A stretch of DNA of 45,598 nt, taken from Anaerolineae bacterium. GTDB taxonomy: Bacteria > Chloroflexota > Anaerolineae > Promineifilales > Promineifilaceae. Each line of letters opens with the position of its first letter. The first letter of the stretch is position 1. Shown one piece after another: positions 1-8,401 of the stretch. The stretch is taken from assembly GCA_019637635.1 (NCBI GenBank), contig JAHBVI010000050.1:1-45598 (forward strand), given 5' to 3'. Below the pieces are notes generated by a model. It was not told the DNA's origin. It ran no database searches and saw only the letters and a program-made list of their open reading frames with translations. The position numbers and the translations under genes were made by a program.

Positions 1-134
1 AGATAAGTACAGGGTAATAAAGTACAGGATATGATTGGTAACGGAATAAATAACATAATCGAAATTTCTAGTATAATCAAATTATGACGCTTTATTCTTG
101 CGAGTACAATAAATCAGGCGTGTAGGTTTAGTGA

Positions 135-2969
135 ATGTTCACCACGCGCGATCTTACCAATAACAATTTAGAGCGTGGTTGCCAGATAGGTGATTATTCG
201 CTGCTGGAATTGATTGGCCGGGGGGGAGAGGGGGTTGTCTGGTCTGCCTGGGATAGCCGCCGCCAGCGGGTAGTAGCCATGAAAATGGTTTCTACCGAGG
301 GTAATGACCCGACTATGATGGTCATGGTTTCCCGTGATTTTGAGCGTCAGGTTCATTTGTTAGCCAGTCTGGAACACCCAGGCATTTTGCCTCTTTATGA
401 GTTTGGCTCTAACGAATCACATTATTATTTTGTCATGCGCTATAACGCTACGGGGTCACTGGCTACCCGGCTGTTAGGCGGGCCACTGCCTTTGGCTGAA
501 GCGCTGCCCATTATCGCCCAAATAGCCCATGCATTGGGGTATTTGCACAGCCAGGGGGTTGTTCACCGGGATTTGAAACCAACGAATGTGTTGTTGAGCA
601 GTCAGGATGATGTGTTCCTGTCTGATTTTGGTCTGGCCCGGCAGCTTTCACAAGAAACGCTGCCTTTTCACACCGGACGAGGCACCGGGCCATATGCTCC
701 GTATGAGCAGCACGTTCATTTTGCCATGTCGCCCCAGTCGGATATTTTCAGCCTGGGTATTGTGGTGTATGAAATCCTTACCGGGCATTTACCCTGGGAG
801 GGGTCGGCATTTCTGGCCATTCAGCAAAAGCAGGAGGGTGCAGAACTGCCGGATTTGCGGGAATCTGATCCCTCTCTTCCGGCCAGTTTAACGGCCGTAC
901 TGCGCCGCCTGACCGCATTTAATCATCGTGACCGCCCGGCGACGGCCGTTGATGCCCTCAATCTGCTGTTAACGGCCGTGCCTGGCCTGCCATCTTCTAC
1001 CGTTACCGCCCTGCGTGTGCCGCCGCGCCCGATCAATGAGGCAGAATTGGCCACCAAAGATGCGGCGTTTTTGCTTAATCTTTTTATGTTTGATTGGCAA
1101 AGCGACGCTGAACCCTACCCGGCGCGGCTGTCGCATCTGGCCTTGATTGACGCTGCCGCCAATGCCAGGCTCAGGCCACTGAGCATCTCGCCGAAGCAGG
1201 CGGCATTTATACTACGCGGCGCACTAACCCATGAGTACCATCTGGATGATTGGTGGCAGCGCACGGCAGACCCGGCGGAACAGGCGCGGGTGTGTGTGGA
1301 GACGATCACCAACGAAAACGGCACGGCCGTTTCCCAGGCCCTCTCCCGTTTAATTGATCTGGTTAATCAGCAGCCCACCATTACCCTGGAGCCGGCGGCA
1401 CAAGAGCGGTTGCTGGAGATTACCCTGGCAACCGAAAACGGGAATATACGCCAAAACGGGATGCAAATTCTGGCGGCCACCATGTCTCCGGCCGCGCATT
1501 GGCAACAGGTGGTTCTTTCTCCTGCCAGCGATGCCCGGTTGGCCGAAATGGCCCTGGGCAGTTCCGGCCACGCGGCCCAGGCGGCGGCGCTGATCGGGCA
1601 GGTGCGCAGCATCACGGCCGTGCAAACGATCCTGGCGGCGGCCCCTGAACGGGATATTCAAGAGATATTGCAGCAAATTCGGGCGGTGGCGGGCAGCCTG
1701 CCTGCCGTTGTGCCCGCCGGTGTGCGGATAAAAGTGGCGGCTGCCCGGCTGCGGCAGCGCTTTTTCAGTGATACCGAGTTACTTTCCGTGCCGCGTGCTG
1801 CCTTTGGGCTGTTGGCCGGTATTGTCATGAGCATCCTGATGGTGTGGGGGCTGTTTTCGCAGCCGGCGGCGCAAATGCAAGACGTGTTGCTGGCGCCTTA
1901 TCCGGTGAGCGGTATCGTCACAATGGTGACGGTGGATGATGCCAGTCTGGCGCGTTACGGCCGTTGGGATAGCTGGTCACGCACACTCCATGCCGATATG
2001 GTGGAACACCTGGCGGCAGCCGGCGCCCGTGTGATCGCTTTTGACGTGATGTTTGATGCGGCTTCGGCGGACAGAGAGGCGGACGGCCGTCTGGCAGCCG
2101 CCATGGCCGAGGCCGGCAATGTGGTGCAGCCGGTGTTAGGACGCGGTGACGCCTTCCATGATGTGCCTGGTACGCTGCGGTTTGACGAACGCATTTTGCC
2201 CTATGCGCCGTTCCTGGCTGCGGCTGCGGCCGTGGGCCACACCAACATCTTGCATGATGGTGATGGGTATGTGCGGCGATTACCCACAATAATGACGACC
2301 GGCGTGGAACGCCACCTGAGCCTGCCACTGGCGGCGCTAATGGTCTACATTAGCGGCAGCGCCTCAGAGATAGAATCGCTGGCGGCGGAAAAAGGGGTGC
2401 TGCCATTCCTGGGACGCCAGATTCCGGTGGGGACGGTGGGGGAGATGAGCATTTATTATGCCGGGCCACCGGCCACCCCTGAAGAGCAAACATATAGAAT
2501 GGTGAGTTATGCCGATGTATTGGACGGCCGTGTGCCCGATGATCTGTTCAAGGGCAAAATTGTTTTAATTGGCATTACGGCCACCTCCGAACCGGATAGT
2601 TATCTCACACCGGTTAGCCGGGGTCGCCCCATGTATGGTGTGGAAATCCTGGCTAACGTCATCGAATCTATCTGGTCAGAGCATTTTATCGCCCAGCCAG
2701 CTTTGTTGGCCCGCATTGCCACACTGCTGATTTTGGGTGTCATTACCGGGTTAATTTGTGTGCGCCCCTGGTCAGGCTTGTTGTTTGCCGCCGGCCTGGC
2801 CGTTATCTATTTTGGGGTGGCTATGCTCTTATTTGATCTGCGGTCGCTTATGCTGGACTTGCTCTATCCTTTTATGACGATTGCCCTGAGTTATGCGCTG
2901 GTGACATCCTATCGCTTTTCGGCCGAAATACGCCGCCGCCGCGAATTGGTAGCGGCAACGGTTTCTTGA
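135..2969 (+). CDS. Ser/Thr protein kinase with C-terminal CHASE2 sensor domain
   Basis: Membrane-bound eukaryotic-type kinase. The cytoplasmic N-terminal kinase domain (about residues 20-285) has a glycine loop IGRGGEGVV (27-35), catalytic Lys50, HRD at 144-146 with LKPTN, and DFG at 164-166. The activation end reads GTGPYAPYEQ, so the usual APE triad is altered. A roughly 250-residue alpha-helical linker follows, then one membrane helix near 555-575, an extracytoplasmic CHASE2 domain (about 590-850, with the typical DDxSLxxxGRWxWxR-like start), and three closely spaced C-terminal membrane helices. CHASE2 followed by three helices is the family pattern; CHASE2 is an extracellular ligand sensor, ligand unknown. 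The start is ATG 135. It is transcribed alone and ends at a strong hairpin before ffh. No PP2C phosphatase partner is visible nearby. Confidence 0.93.
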   Translation: MFTTRDLTNNNLERGCQIGDYSLLELIGRGGEGVVWSAWDSRRQRVVAMKMVSTEGNDPTMMVMVSRDFERQVHLLASLEHPGILPLYEFGSNESHYYFVMRYNATGSLATRLLGGPLPLAEALPIIAQIAHALGYLHSQGVVHRDLKPTNVLLSSQDDVFLSDFGLARQLSQETLPFHTGRGTGPYAPYEQHVHFAMSPQSDIFSLGIVVYEILTGHLPWEGSAFLAIQQKQEGAELPDLRESDPSLPASLTAVLRRLTAFNHRDRPATAVDALNLLLTAVPGLPSSTVTALRVPPRPINEAELATKDAAFLLNLFMFDWQSDAEPYPARLSHLALIDAAANARLRPLSISPKQAAFILRGALTHEYHLDDWWQRTADPAEQARVCVETITNENGTAVSQALSRLIDLVNQQPTITLEPAAQERLLEITLATENGNIRQNGMQILAATMSPAAHWQQVVLSPASDARLAEMALGSSGHAAQAAALIGQVRSITAVQTILAAAPERDIQEILQQIRAVAGSLPAVVPAGVRIKVAAARLRQRFFSDTELLSVPRAAFGLLAGIVMSILMVWGLFSQPAAQMQDVLLAPYPVSGIVTMVTVDDASLARYGRWDSWSRTLHADMVEHLAAAGARVIAFDVMFDAASADREADGRLAAAMAEAGNVVQPVLGRGDAFHDVPGTLRFDERILPYAPFLAAAAAVGHTNILHDGDGYVRRLPTIMTTGVERHLSLPLAALMVYISGSASEIESLAAEKGVLPFLGRQIPVGTVGEMSIYYAGPPATPEEQTYRMVSYADVLDGRVPDDLFKGKIVLIGITATSEPDSYLTPVSRGRPMYGVEILANVIESIWSEHFIAQPALLARIATLLILGVITGLICVRPWSGLLFAAGLAVIYFGVAMLLFDLRSLMLDLLYPFMTIALSYALVTSYRFSAEIRRRRELVAATVS

Positions 2970-3058
2970 CGGGCTGGTGTGCCTGGGTTAGAATTTCCCG
3001 TCTTGTAGTATGACCATGCATATCTGGCAAAAACATATTATAAAATTTACAGGTTGAT

Positions 3059-3096
3059 AAACGGGTTTGATGGGTTCCATCAGCCCGTTTCATTTT
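3059..3096 (+). terminator. Rho-independent-like terminator after the kinase gene
   Basis: Interrupted stem AAACGGG..TGATGG / CCATCA.CCCGTTT with a 3-nt loop, followed by CATTTTC. It lies between the kinase stop and the ffh start. Confidence 0.75.
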
Positions 3097-3110
3097 CTGA
3101 GTAAGATACC

Positions 3111-4451
3111 TTGTTTGAGACATTAGGCGAACGCCTGCAAACTGTTTTTGATGGCCTGCAACGCCGCGGCAAACTAACCGAAGCGGACGTGGATAAAGCC
3201 ATGCGTGAAGTGCGCCTGGCTTTGTTGGAAGCGGACGTGAACTACAAAGTGGTGAAGAGCTTTGTGGAACGGGTGCGCGAACGGGCGGTGGGGCAGGAAG
3301 TGATGCGCAGCCTGACGCCAGGCCAGCAAGTGGTAAAGATCGTTCACGAGGAACTGATCAATACCCTGGGCGAGCCAGGGCGTTTGAACCTGGGTATGCA
3401 GTCACCGGCGGTGATTATGCTGGTGGGGTTGCAGGGCGCGGGTAAGACGACTATGGCCGGTAAACTGGCCTTGCATTTGCGCAAACAGGGGCGACGGCCG
3501 TTACTGGTAGCCGCAGATGTGTACCGCCCCGCCGCTATTAACCAACTGCAAACCTTAGGCCGCCAGCTAGACATCCCTGTTTATGACGAAGGCTCGCAGG
3601 CCAATCCCGTTAAAGTTTGCACCAATGGTATTAACCGCGCCAAAAACGACGGCCTGACTACCGTAATTCTGGACACGGCCGGCCGCCTGAATATTGACGA
3701 AATGATGATGGACGAAATTCGCGCCATCAAAAAATCCGTCAATCCGGTTGAAATTTTGTTGGTGGCCGATGCCATGACCGGCCAGGAAGCGGTGCGTGTA
3801 GCCACAGACTTCAATCAGGCGGTGCAAATTACCGGCCTGATTATGACCAAAGTGGACGGTGATGCGCGCGGCGGCGCGGCCATCTCCATGCGGGAAGTGA
3901 CTGGCGTACCCATTAAATTCCTGGGTACGGGCGAAAAGCTGACGGCCATTGAACCGTTTTATCCCGACCGCCTGGCCAGCCGTATTTTGGGCATGGGGGA
4001 TGTGCTGACGCTGATTGAAAAAGCGCAGACGGAGATGGATCAGGAAGAGGCGGCCAAAGCGGGCGAGCGCCTGATGAAAGGGGAGTTTAACCTGGATGAT
4101 TTCCTGAATCAGATGCAGCAACTGCGCCGATTAGGCCCGCTGACGCAGTTGATGGAGATGATTCCGGGTATTGGTAAGATGACGCAAGGGGTGGACATGA
4201 GTACGGCCGAGCAAGATTTGAAGCGCATCGAAGCCATCATTCAGTCCATGACCCCGCAAGAGCGCCGCGATCCGAAAATCCTGAAAGCGAGCCGTAAGCG
4301 GCGCGTGGCCGCCGGGTCTGGCACGTCGGTGCAAGAAGTGAACCTGCTCTTGAAGCAGTTCCGTGATATGCAGGATATGATGAAACAAATGCGCAAAGGG
4401 CGCGGCCGCGGGCTGGCTAATTTATTGGGCGGCCGGTTTCCGGGTATGTAA
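3111..4451 (+). CDS. ffh: Signal recognition particle protein Ffh
   Basis: SRP54-type GTPase that binds 4.5S RNA and signal sequences and targets nascent membrane proteins to FtsY. At 446 residues it is normal length. An N-terminal helical N domain is followed by the G domain with P-loop GLQGAGKTT, DTAGRLN and TKVDGDARGGAA, then a Met-rich M domain containing the GxGKM and SxKRRxxxxxGSGTSVQEVN RNA-binding region. The C-terminus is rich in Met, Gly and Arg. The start is TTG 3111 (MFETLGERL, the usual family N-terminus); there is no strong ribosome site. It is the first gene of the ffh-rpsP-khpA-rimM block. Confidence 0.97.
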   Translation: MFETLGERLQTVFDGLQRRGKLTEADVDKAMREVRLALLEADVNYKVVKSFVERVRERAVGQEVMRSLTPGQQVVKIVHEELINTLGEPGRLNLGMQSPAVIMLVGLQGAGKTTMAGKLALHLRKQGRRPLLVAADVYRPAAINQLQTLGRQLDIPVYDEGSQANPVKVCTNGINRAKNDGLTTVILDTAGRLNIDEMMMDEIRAIKKSVNPVEILLVADAMTGQEAVRVATDFNQAVQITGLIMTKVDGDARGGAAISMREVTGVPIKFLGTGEKLTAIEPFYPDRLASRILGMGDVLTLIEKAQTEMDQEEAAKAGERLMKGEFNLDDFLNQMQQLRRLGPLTQLMEMIPGIGKMTQGVDMSTAEQDLKRIEAIIQSMTPQERRDPKILKASRKRRVAAGSGTSVQEVNLLLKQFRDMQDMMKQMRKGRGRGLANLLGGRFPGM

Positions 4452-4461
4452 TAGCAGTATC

Positions 4462-4482
4462 GGGCAATTTGGAAAATTGCCC
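4462..4482 (+). repeat. Small hairpin between ffh and rpsP
   Basis: Perfect 9-bp stem GGGCAATTT / AAATTGCCC with a 3-nt loop. There is no T-tract, so it is more likely an RNA-processing or attenuating structure than a terminator. It sits inside the putative operon, 26 nt before the rpsP start. Confidence 0.6.
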
Positions 4483-4508
4483 TACAAAATGTTTGGAGAG
4501 AAAAAAAT

Positions 4509-5048
4509 ATGCTTAAAATTCGTTTATCTCGAACTGGTAAGAAAAAGCAACCCAGCTATCGGGTGGTAGTGGCAAATAAAGATGCACGGCGCGACGGCCG
4601 TGTGGTGGAACGCATCGGTCATTACAATCCGTTGGTAAACCCGGCCGAGTACCGCATTCAGGAAGACCGCGCCTTGTACTGGTTGAGTGTGGGCGCGCAG
4701 CCGACCGACGCGGTGCGTCGTTTGCTGGAAAAGCAGGGCACCATCGCCCGTTTGCAGCGTTTCCATGCCGGTGAACCAATGGATGCATTGGTGGCTGAGT
4801 TTACCGGAACGCCGGTAACGGCCGTGGCTGCTGCTGAACCTGTGGCGGCGGTTGTGGCTGAGGAAACGGAAACGGCCGTGGTCGAAGTGGTTGAGTTTGA
4901 GGATGCCATTGTCGAAGACACCGTTGTCGAAGAAACTGTTGCCGAAGAAACTGTTGCCGAAGAAGAAGCAGTTGTGGAAGAGGTAACTGAGGAAGAGGTG
5001 GTTGAAGAAGCTGCTGATGATGAGACCACCGAGACTGAAAGCGAGTAA
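4509..5048 (+). CDS. rpsP: 30S ribosomal protein S16 with long acidic C-terminal tail
   Basis: The core S16 fold is in residues 1-85 (MLKIRLSRTGKKKQPSYRVV, then RDGRVVERIGHYNP). S16 is a primary 16S rRNA-binding protein of the small subunit. The protein is 179 residues, about twice the usual length; the extra ~90 residues are almost only Ala, Val, Glu and Thr, with VVEETVAEETVAEE-type iterations. The start is ATG 4509 behind GGAGAG. It is followed 3 nt later by khpA. The acidic tail resembles low-complexity tails on S16 in some Chloroflexota and actinobacteria (recollection, not checked); its function is unknown. Confidence 0.96.
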   Translation: MLKIRLSRTGKKKQPSYRVVVANKDARRDGRVVERIGHYNPLVNPAEYRIQEDRALYWLSVGAQPTDAVRRLLEKQGTIARLQRFHAGEPMDALVAEFTGTPVTAVAAAEPVAAVVAEETETAVVEVVEFEDAIVEDTVVEETVAEETVAEEEAVVEEVTEEEVVEEAADDETTETESE

Positions 5049-5051
5049 AAC

Positions 5052-5306
5052 GTGATGGCCGAAGACACAAGCGGCAGTAAAGCGTTGCTGGAATACATTG
5101 TCAAAAGCGTGGTAGACAACCCCGATGAAGTTCAGGTAACGGAAGCGGGTTATGCCAGAGAAAAAATCCTGCAATTGCAGGTGGCAGCGCCGGATATGGG
5201 CCGCGTTATTGGCAAAGGCGGTCGTGTGATCAATTCCATCCGTGCCCTGGTGCAGGTAGCTGCAGCCAAAGAAGGCGCGCAAGTGACGGTGGAGATTTTG
5301 GAGTAA
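5052..5306 (+). CDS. khpA: KH-domain RNA-binding protein KhpA (YlqC family)
   Basis: 84-residue single KH domain with the GxxG RNA-binding loop in GRVIGKGGRVINSIRAL. In Firmicutes KhpA works with KhpB/Jag in RNA binding and cell-size control. Its place between rpsP and rimM is the canonical one for this family. The start is GTG 5052 or the adjacent ATG 5055; the frame is the same. It begins 3 nt after the rpsP stop, so the two are probably translationally coupled. Confidence 0.93.
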   Translation: MMAEDTSGSKALLEYIVKSVVDNPDEVQVTEAGYAREKILQLQVAAPDMGRVIGKGGRVINSIRALVQVAAAKEGAQVTVEILE

Positions 5307-5310
5307 CCGG

Positions 5311-5376
5311 TAGATTGGAGATTAGAGATTGGAGATGAGAAATTCTTAATCTCCAATCTCCAATCTCTAATCCCAT
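5311..5376. repeat. Intergenic word-array hairpin (GATTGGAGATTAG type)
   Basis: The left arm is made of GATTGGAGATTAGAGATT-like words and the right arm of their complements (AATCTCCAATCTC), with an ~11-nt loop. It separates khpA from rimM. There is no T-tract. It belongs to a family of at least seven such arrays in the window. Confidence 0.8.
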
Positions 5377-5393
5377 TCCCGGAGCGTACACAG

Positions 5394-5966
5394 TTGATTC
5401 AAAAGTCTGATACCTCCCCCCTTCCACAGTCCATGCAAGGCTCGGTGGCAAACGCCGCTGAGCCTTCTTTTTTGACCATTGGGCAGGTGAGCAAACCGCA
5501 TGGCGTGCATGGCGAAGTGCGCGTGATTTTGCAAACCGACGTGCCGGAGCGTTTTACCTGGCTGAAAGAAGTGTACGTTGGTCAGAACCCATCCCGGTTG
5601 GTGGCCGTAGAAGGGGCGCGTTTACACCAAAATATGGTGCTGCTCAAACTGGCCGGTTATGACAACCGTGAGGCGGCGGAGACATTGCGTGGCGCCTGGC
5701 TGCAAGTGCCGGAGGCGGAAGCCATCCCCCTGGATGAGGGTGAATACTTCTTGTACCAGCTTGAAGGGTTGGCTGTGGTCACGGATGCGGGTGAGTTGTT
5801 GGGTACACTGCTGGAAGTGATGGAAACCGGCGCAAACAATGTTTTTCGGGTGGTTGGGCCGCGTGGCGAAGTGCTGCTGCCGGATACCAGAGAAGTGATC
5901 CTGGACATTGATTTTGATAACGGCCGTGTCACTGTTCACCTGCTGCCGGGATTATTGCCTGAGTGA
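5394..5966 (+). CDS. rimM: 16S rRNA processing protein RimM
   Basis: Ribosome maturation factor that binds S19 and the 30S head during late 16S processing. The N-terminal RimM domain contains IGQVSKPHGVHGEVRVIL, and the C-terminal PRC-barrel includes EYFLYQLEGLAVV and the NNVFRVVGPRGEVLLPDTREVILDIDFD region (motif about 5840-5920). TTG 5394 is chosen because GGAG lies 9 nt upstream; in-frame ATG 5433 is the alternative and would remove 13 poorly conserved residues. Genes usually following in this operon (trmD, rplS) are absent here; dprA follows instead. Confidence 0.93.
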   Translation: MIQKSDTSPLPQSMQGSVANAAEPSFLTIGQVSKPHGVHGEVRVILQTDVPERFTWLKEVYVGQNPSRLVAVEGARLHQNMVLLKLAGYDNREAAETLRGAWLQVPEAEAIPLDEGEYFLYQLEGLAVVTDAGELLGTLLEVMETGANNVFRVVGPRGEVLLPDTREVILDIDFDNGRVTVHLLPGLLPE

Positions 5967-5969
5967 GTG

Positions 5970-6020
5970 GGTGATCCGTAATCCGATTACGGTTCACGGA
6001 TAACGGATTACGGTTTACGA
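5970..6020. repeat. Intergenic word-array hairpin (GTAATCCG type)
   Basis: CCGTAATCCG (5976-5985) pairs perfectly with CGGATTACGG (6004-6013); the loop itself carries further CCGATTACGG words. It lies just after the rimM stop. Confidence 0.75.
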
Positions 6021-6068
6021 ACCACGCCCCCGTTTGCCTTGCGTCCATCGTGATGATATGCTCATAAA

Positions 6069-7184
6069 ATGCCCGATGTGAAGTATTGGTTAGGCTTCAA
6101 CATGGTAAACGGCGTCGGTCCGGCCAAAGTGCAGGCGCTGCTGGACTATTTTGGCTCTCTGGCGGCGGCCTGGCAGGCCACGGAACTGCAACTGGCGCAA
6201 ATTGGCTTTGATCGGCGCACGATTAAAAATTTACAGGAAACACGCACGGCCGTAGACCTGGATCGTGTTTTGGATCAGGTGCAGGCGGCCGGTATTCATC
6301 TGCTCACCTGGGAATCACCGGGCTACCCGGCTTATTTGAAAGAAATACCGACGCCACCGCCGCTGCTTTATATGCAAGGTGAATTACAGGAAACTGACCA
6401 ATGGGCGGTGGCGGTGGTAGGTACCCGGCGGCTAACCAGTTACGGCCGTCAGGTAACGCAAGATATTGTAGCCGGGTTGGTGCGCCACAACATTACCATT
6501 GTCAGCGGGCTGGCGCGGGGCATTGATGCCGTGGCGCATAAAACGGCCGTTGAGATGGGCGGGCGCACCATTGCCGTGCTTGGTTCTGGTTTAGACGCCA
6601 TTTACCCCGCCGAACACCGCCAACTGGCGCACAGCATTGCCCAGGGGCACGGTGCGCTCATCTCAGAATACGGGCTGGGCGTGCAGCCAGAAGCCAAGAA
6701 TTTCCCGCCGCGTAATCGCATTATCAGCGGGTTGTCGCTGGGGGTTTTGGTGGTAGAGGCGGCCGAACGCAGTGGCGCACTGATTACGGTCAACTTTGCC
6801 GCCGAACAAAACCGGGACGTTTTTGCCGTACCGGGCAATATCAACAGTCCCGCCAGTAAAGGGCCAAACCGGCTGATTCAGCAGGGGGCCAGGTTAGTTA
6901 CCGGCGTTGAGGACATTTTAGAAGAGTTGAACATTCACATGGTAGCGGAGCATACGGCCGTGCAAATGGCGCTGCCCGAAACGGCTGAAGAAATTGCTCT
7001 CTATGCCCATCTTTCCAGCCAGCCGGTGCATATAGACGACCTCAGCCGGGCCAGCGGCCTGCCCACCGGCATGGTCAGCAGCACCCTGACCATCATGGAA
7101 CTTAAAGGCATGGTGCGGCAGGTGGGTGGCATGAATTACATCCTTTGCCGTGAGCCAGACCCGGTCTATGAGATTAGAGATTAG
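6069..7184 (+). CDS. dprA: DNA-processing protein DprA
   Basis: Binds incoming single-stranded DNA and loads RecA during natural transformation. 371 residues. An N-terminal SAM-like region starts with YWLGFNMVNGVGPAKVQALLDYFG. The Rossmann-like domain (about 110-300) has GTRRLTSYGRQ, SGLARGIDAVAH, IAVLGSGLDAIYP, PPRNRIISGLS and the PGNINSPASKG loop. A C-terminal winged helix (about 315-365) is as in DprA_WH. The start is ATG 6069, without a clear Shine-Dalgarno. The last codons (EIRD-stop) are formed by the GAGATTAGAGATTAG repeat that continues into the intergenic array. No other competence genes are visible in the window. Confidence 0.96.
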   Translation: MPDVKYWLGFNMVNGVGPAKVQALLDYFGSLAAAWQATELQLAQIGFDRRTIKNLQETRTAVDLDRVLDQVQAAGIHLLTWESPGYPAYLKEIPTPPPLLYMQGELQETDQWAVAVVGTRRLTSYGRQVTQDIVAGLVRHNITIVSGLARGIDAVAHKTAVEMGGRTIAVLGSGLDAIYPAEHRQLAHSIAQGHGALISEYGLGVQPEAKNFPPRNRIISGLSLGVLVVEAAERSGALITVNFAAEQNRDVFAVPGNINSPASKGPNRLIQQGARLVTGVEDILEELNIHMVAEHTAVQMALPETAEEIALYAHLSSQPVHIDDLSRASGLPTGMVSSTLTIMELKGMVRQVGGMNYILCREPDPVYEIRD

Positions 7185-7236
7185 CGATTGGAGATTAGCA
7201 GCATACAATCTTCAATCTCCAGTCTCCAATCTCTAC
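7170..7236. repeat. Intergenic word-array hairpin overlapping the dprA 3' end
   Basis: GAGATTAGAGATTAGCGATT words on the left and CAATCTCCAGTCTCCAATCT on the right. It starts inside the last four dprA codons and ends just before the ribosome site of the next gene. Confidence 0.78.
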
Positions 7237-7248
7237 TTTGGAGAGTAC

Positions 7249-8340
7249 ATGAAAATCATCATCTTTGCCGGCGGCTCTGGCCGCCGCTTGTGGCCTATTA
7301 GTCGCCAGAAGTCCCCCAAGCAGTTTGAGCAAATTATTGGCGATCAATCAACATTACAACTGGCAGTAGCACGAGTACGCGATACCTATGGCGCGGCCAA
7401 TATCTTTGTCTCCACCAATGAAAAGTATGCAGATCTGGTGCGCGGGCAACTGCCAGAGATTCCGCCGGAGCAAATTATTGGCGAACCAACCCGGCGCGAT
7501 CTGGCGGCAGCCGTAGGGCTGGCGTTGGCGCATCTGTCACACCACACCAGCGATGCCGACGAGCCGGTTGCCATCTTATGGGGTGACAATTACATGGATC
7601 AGGTGGACAATTTCCGGGCTGTGCTGCAAGCTGCCGAAACATTGCTGATGCAAAAACAGGCCAACATTCTCTTTATTGGGGAGACGCCCCGTTTCGCCAA
7701 TGAGAACCTGGGTTGGATTGGGTTGGGAGCGGAGAAAGGGCGTCTGGATGGACGGCCGTATCACGGATTTGAGTCGCTCACTTACCGCCCACCATTGGCT
7801 GACTGCCGCCGGATGTTTGCCGAGGGCACTCATGTGTGGAATACTGGTTATTTTGTGACCACAATTGGTTTTGTGCAGTCGCTTTACCAACAACAGCAGC
7901 CGCAGATGTGGGCGCAGTTAGCCCAAATTCAGGCGGCCATTGGCCGTGATACCTATCAGGAGACGCTGCAAGCCGTTTATCCGCAACTGGATGTAATGAG
8001 TTTTGATGACGCCATTTTGCGATACATTCCGGCGGAAGATGCCCTGGTGCTGCATAGTGAAATGGGGTGGAGTGATCCTGGCACCTTGTATGCATTGAAG
8101 GAAGCCATTAACCCTGACCCGGCAGCCAGTGTAACGAAGGGATTGGTGCAGTTAGCCGAAACGCAAGATTGCCTGGTTTACAACTATGAGCCGGATAAGT
8201 TGGTAGCTGTTATTGGTCTGGACGGAGTGATTGTGGTAAATACAGGCGATGCCCTCTTAGTGGTGCATAAAGACAAGATCCCTCTGGTGAAGAAATTGGT
8301 AGATGGTTGGGAAGGGACGGAATTGGAGAATTACAGCTAA
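7249..8340 (+). CDS. manC: Mannose-1-phosphate guanylyltransferase
   Basis: Makes GDP-mannose from GTP and mannose-1-phosphate for glycans or mannosylated lipids. The nucleotidyltransferase signature FAGGSGRRLWPISRQKSPKQF is at the N-terminus (residues 5-25); later segments ILWGDNYM, WNTGYFV and GWSDPGTLYAL match the catalytic core. 363 residues, so it lacks the C-terminal phosphomannose-isomerase cupin of bifunctional ManC/AlgA. ATG 7249 is preferred: GGAGAG lies 4 nt upstream, and reading further upstream would only translate the repeat array. A different sugar nucleotide cannot be fully excluded. Confidence 0.9.
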   Translation: MKIIIFAGGSGRRLWPISRQKSPKQFEQIIGDQSTLQLAVARVRDTYGAANIFVSTNEKYADLVRGQLPEIPPEQIIGEPTRRDLAAAVGLALAHLSHHTSDADEPVAILWGDNYMDQVDNFRAVLQAAETLLMQKQANILFIGETPRFANENLGWIGLGAEKGRLDGRPYHGFESLTYRPPLADCRRMFAEGTHVWNTGYFVTTIGFVQSLYQQQQPQMWAQLAQIQAAIGRDTYQETLQAVYPQLDVMSFDDAILRYIPAEDALVLHSEMGWSDPGTLYALKEAINPDPAASVTKGLVQLAETQDCLVYNYEPDKLVAVIGLDGVIVVNTGDALLVVHKDKIPLVKKLVDGWEGTELENYS

Positions 8341-8396
8341 AGATTGGAGATTGAGATGGAGCGTAATCTCCAATCCCTGATCTCCAATCTCTTCGA
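8341..8396. repeat. Intergenic word-array hairpin before topA
   Basis: AGATTGGAGAT (8341-8351) pairs perfectly with ATCTCCAATCT (8380-8390). It fills the whole gap between the guanylyltransferase stop and the topA start. Confidence 0.75.
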
Positions 8397-8401
8397 TACT
8401 C

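Noticed and set aside
1..134. Promoter candidates upstream of the kinase (TATAAT at 72-77, TACAAT at 105-110)
   Set aside because: Neither has a convincing -35 hexamer in AT-rich sequence, so no promoter is called.
5311..5376. Word arrays considered as CRISPR repeats
   Set aside because: Units are 7-9 bp without spacers and form dyads; no cas genes are present.
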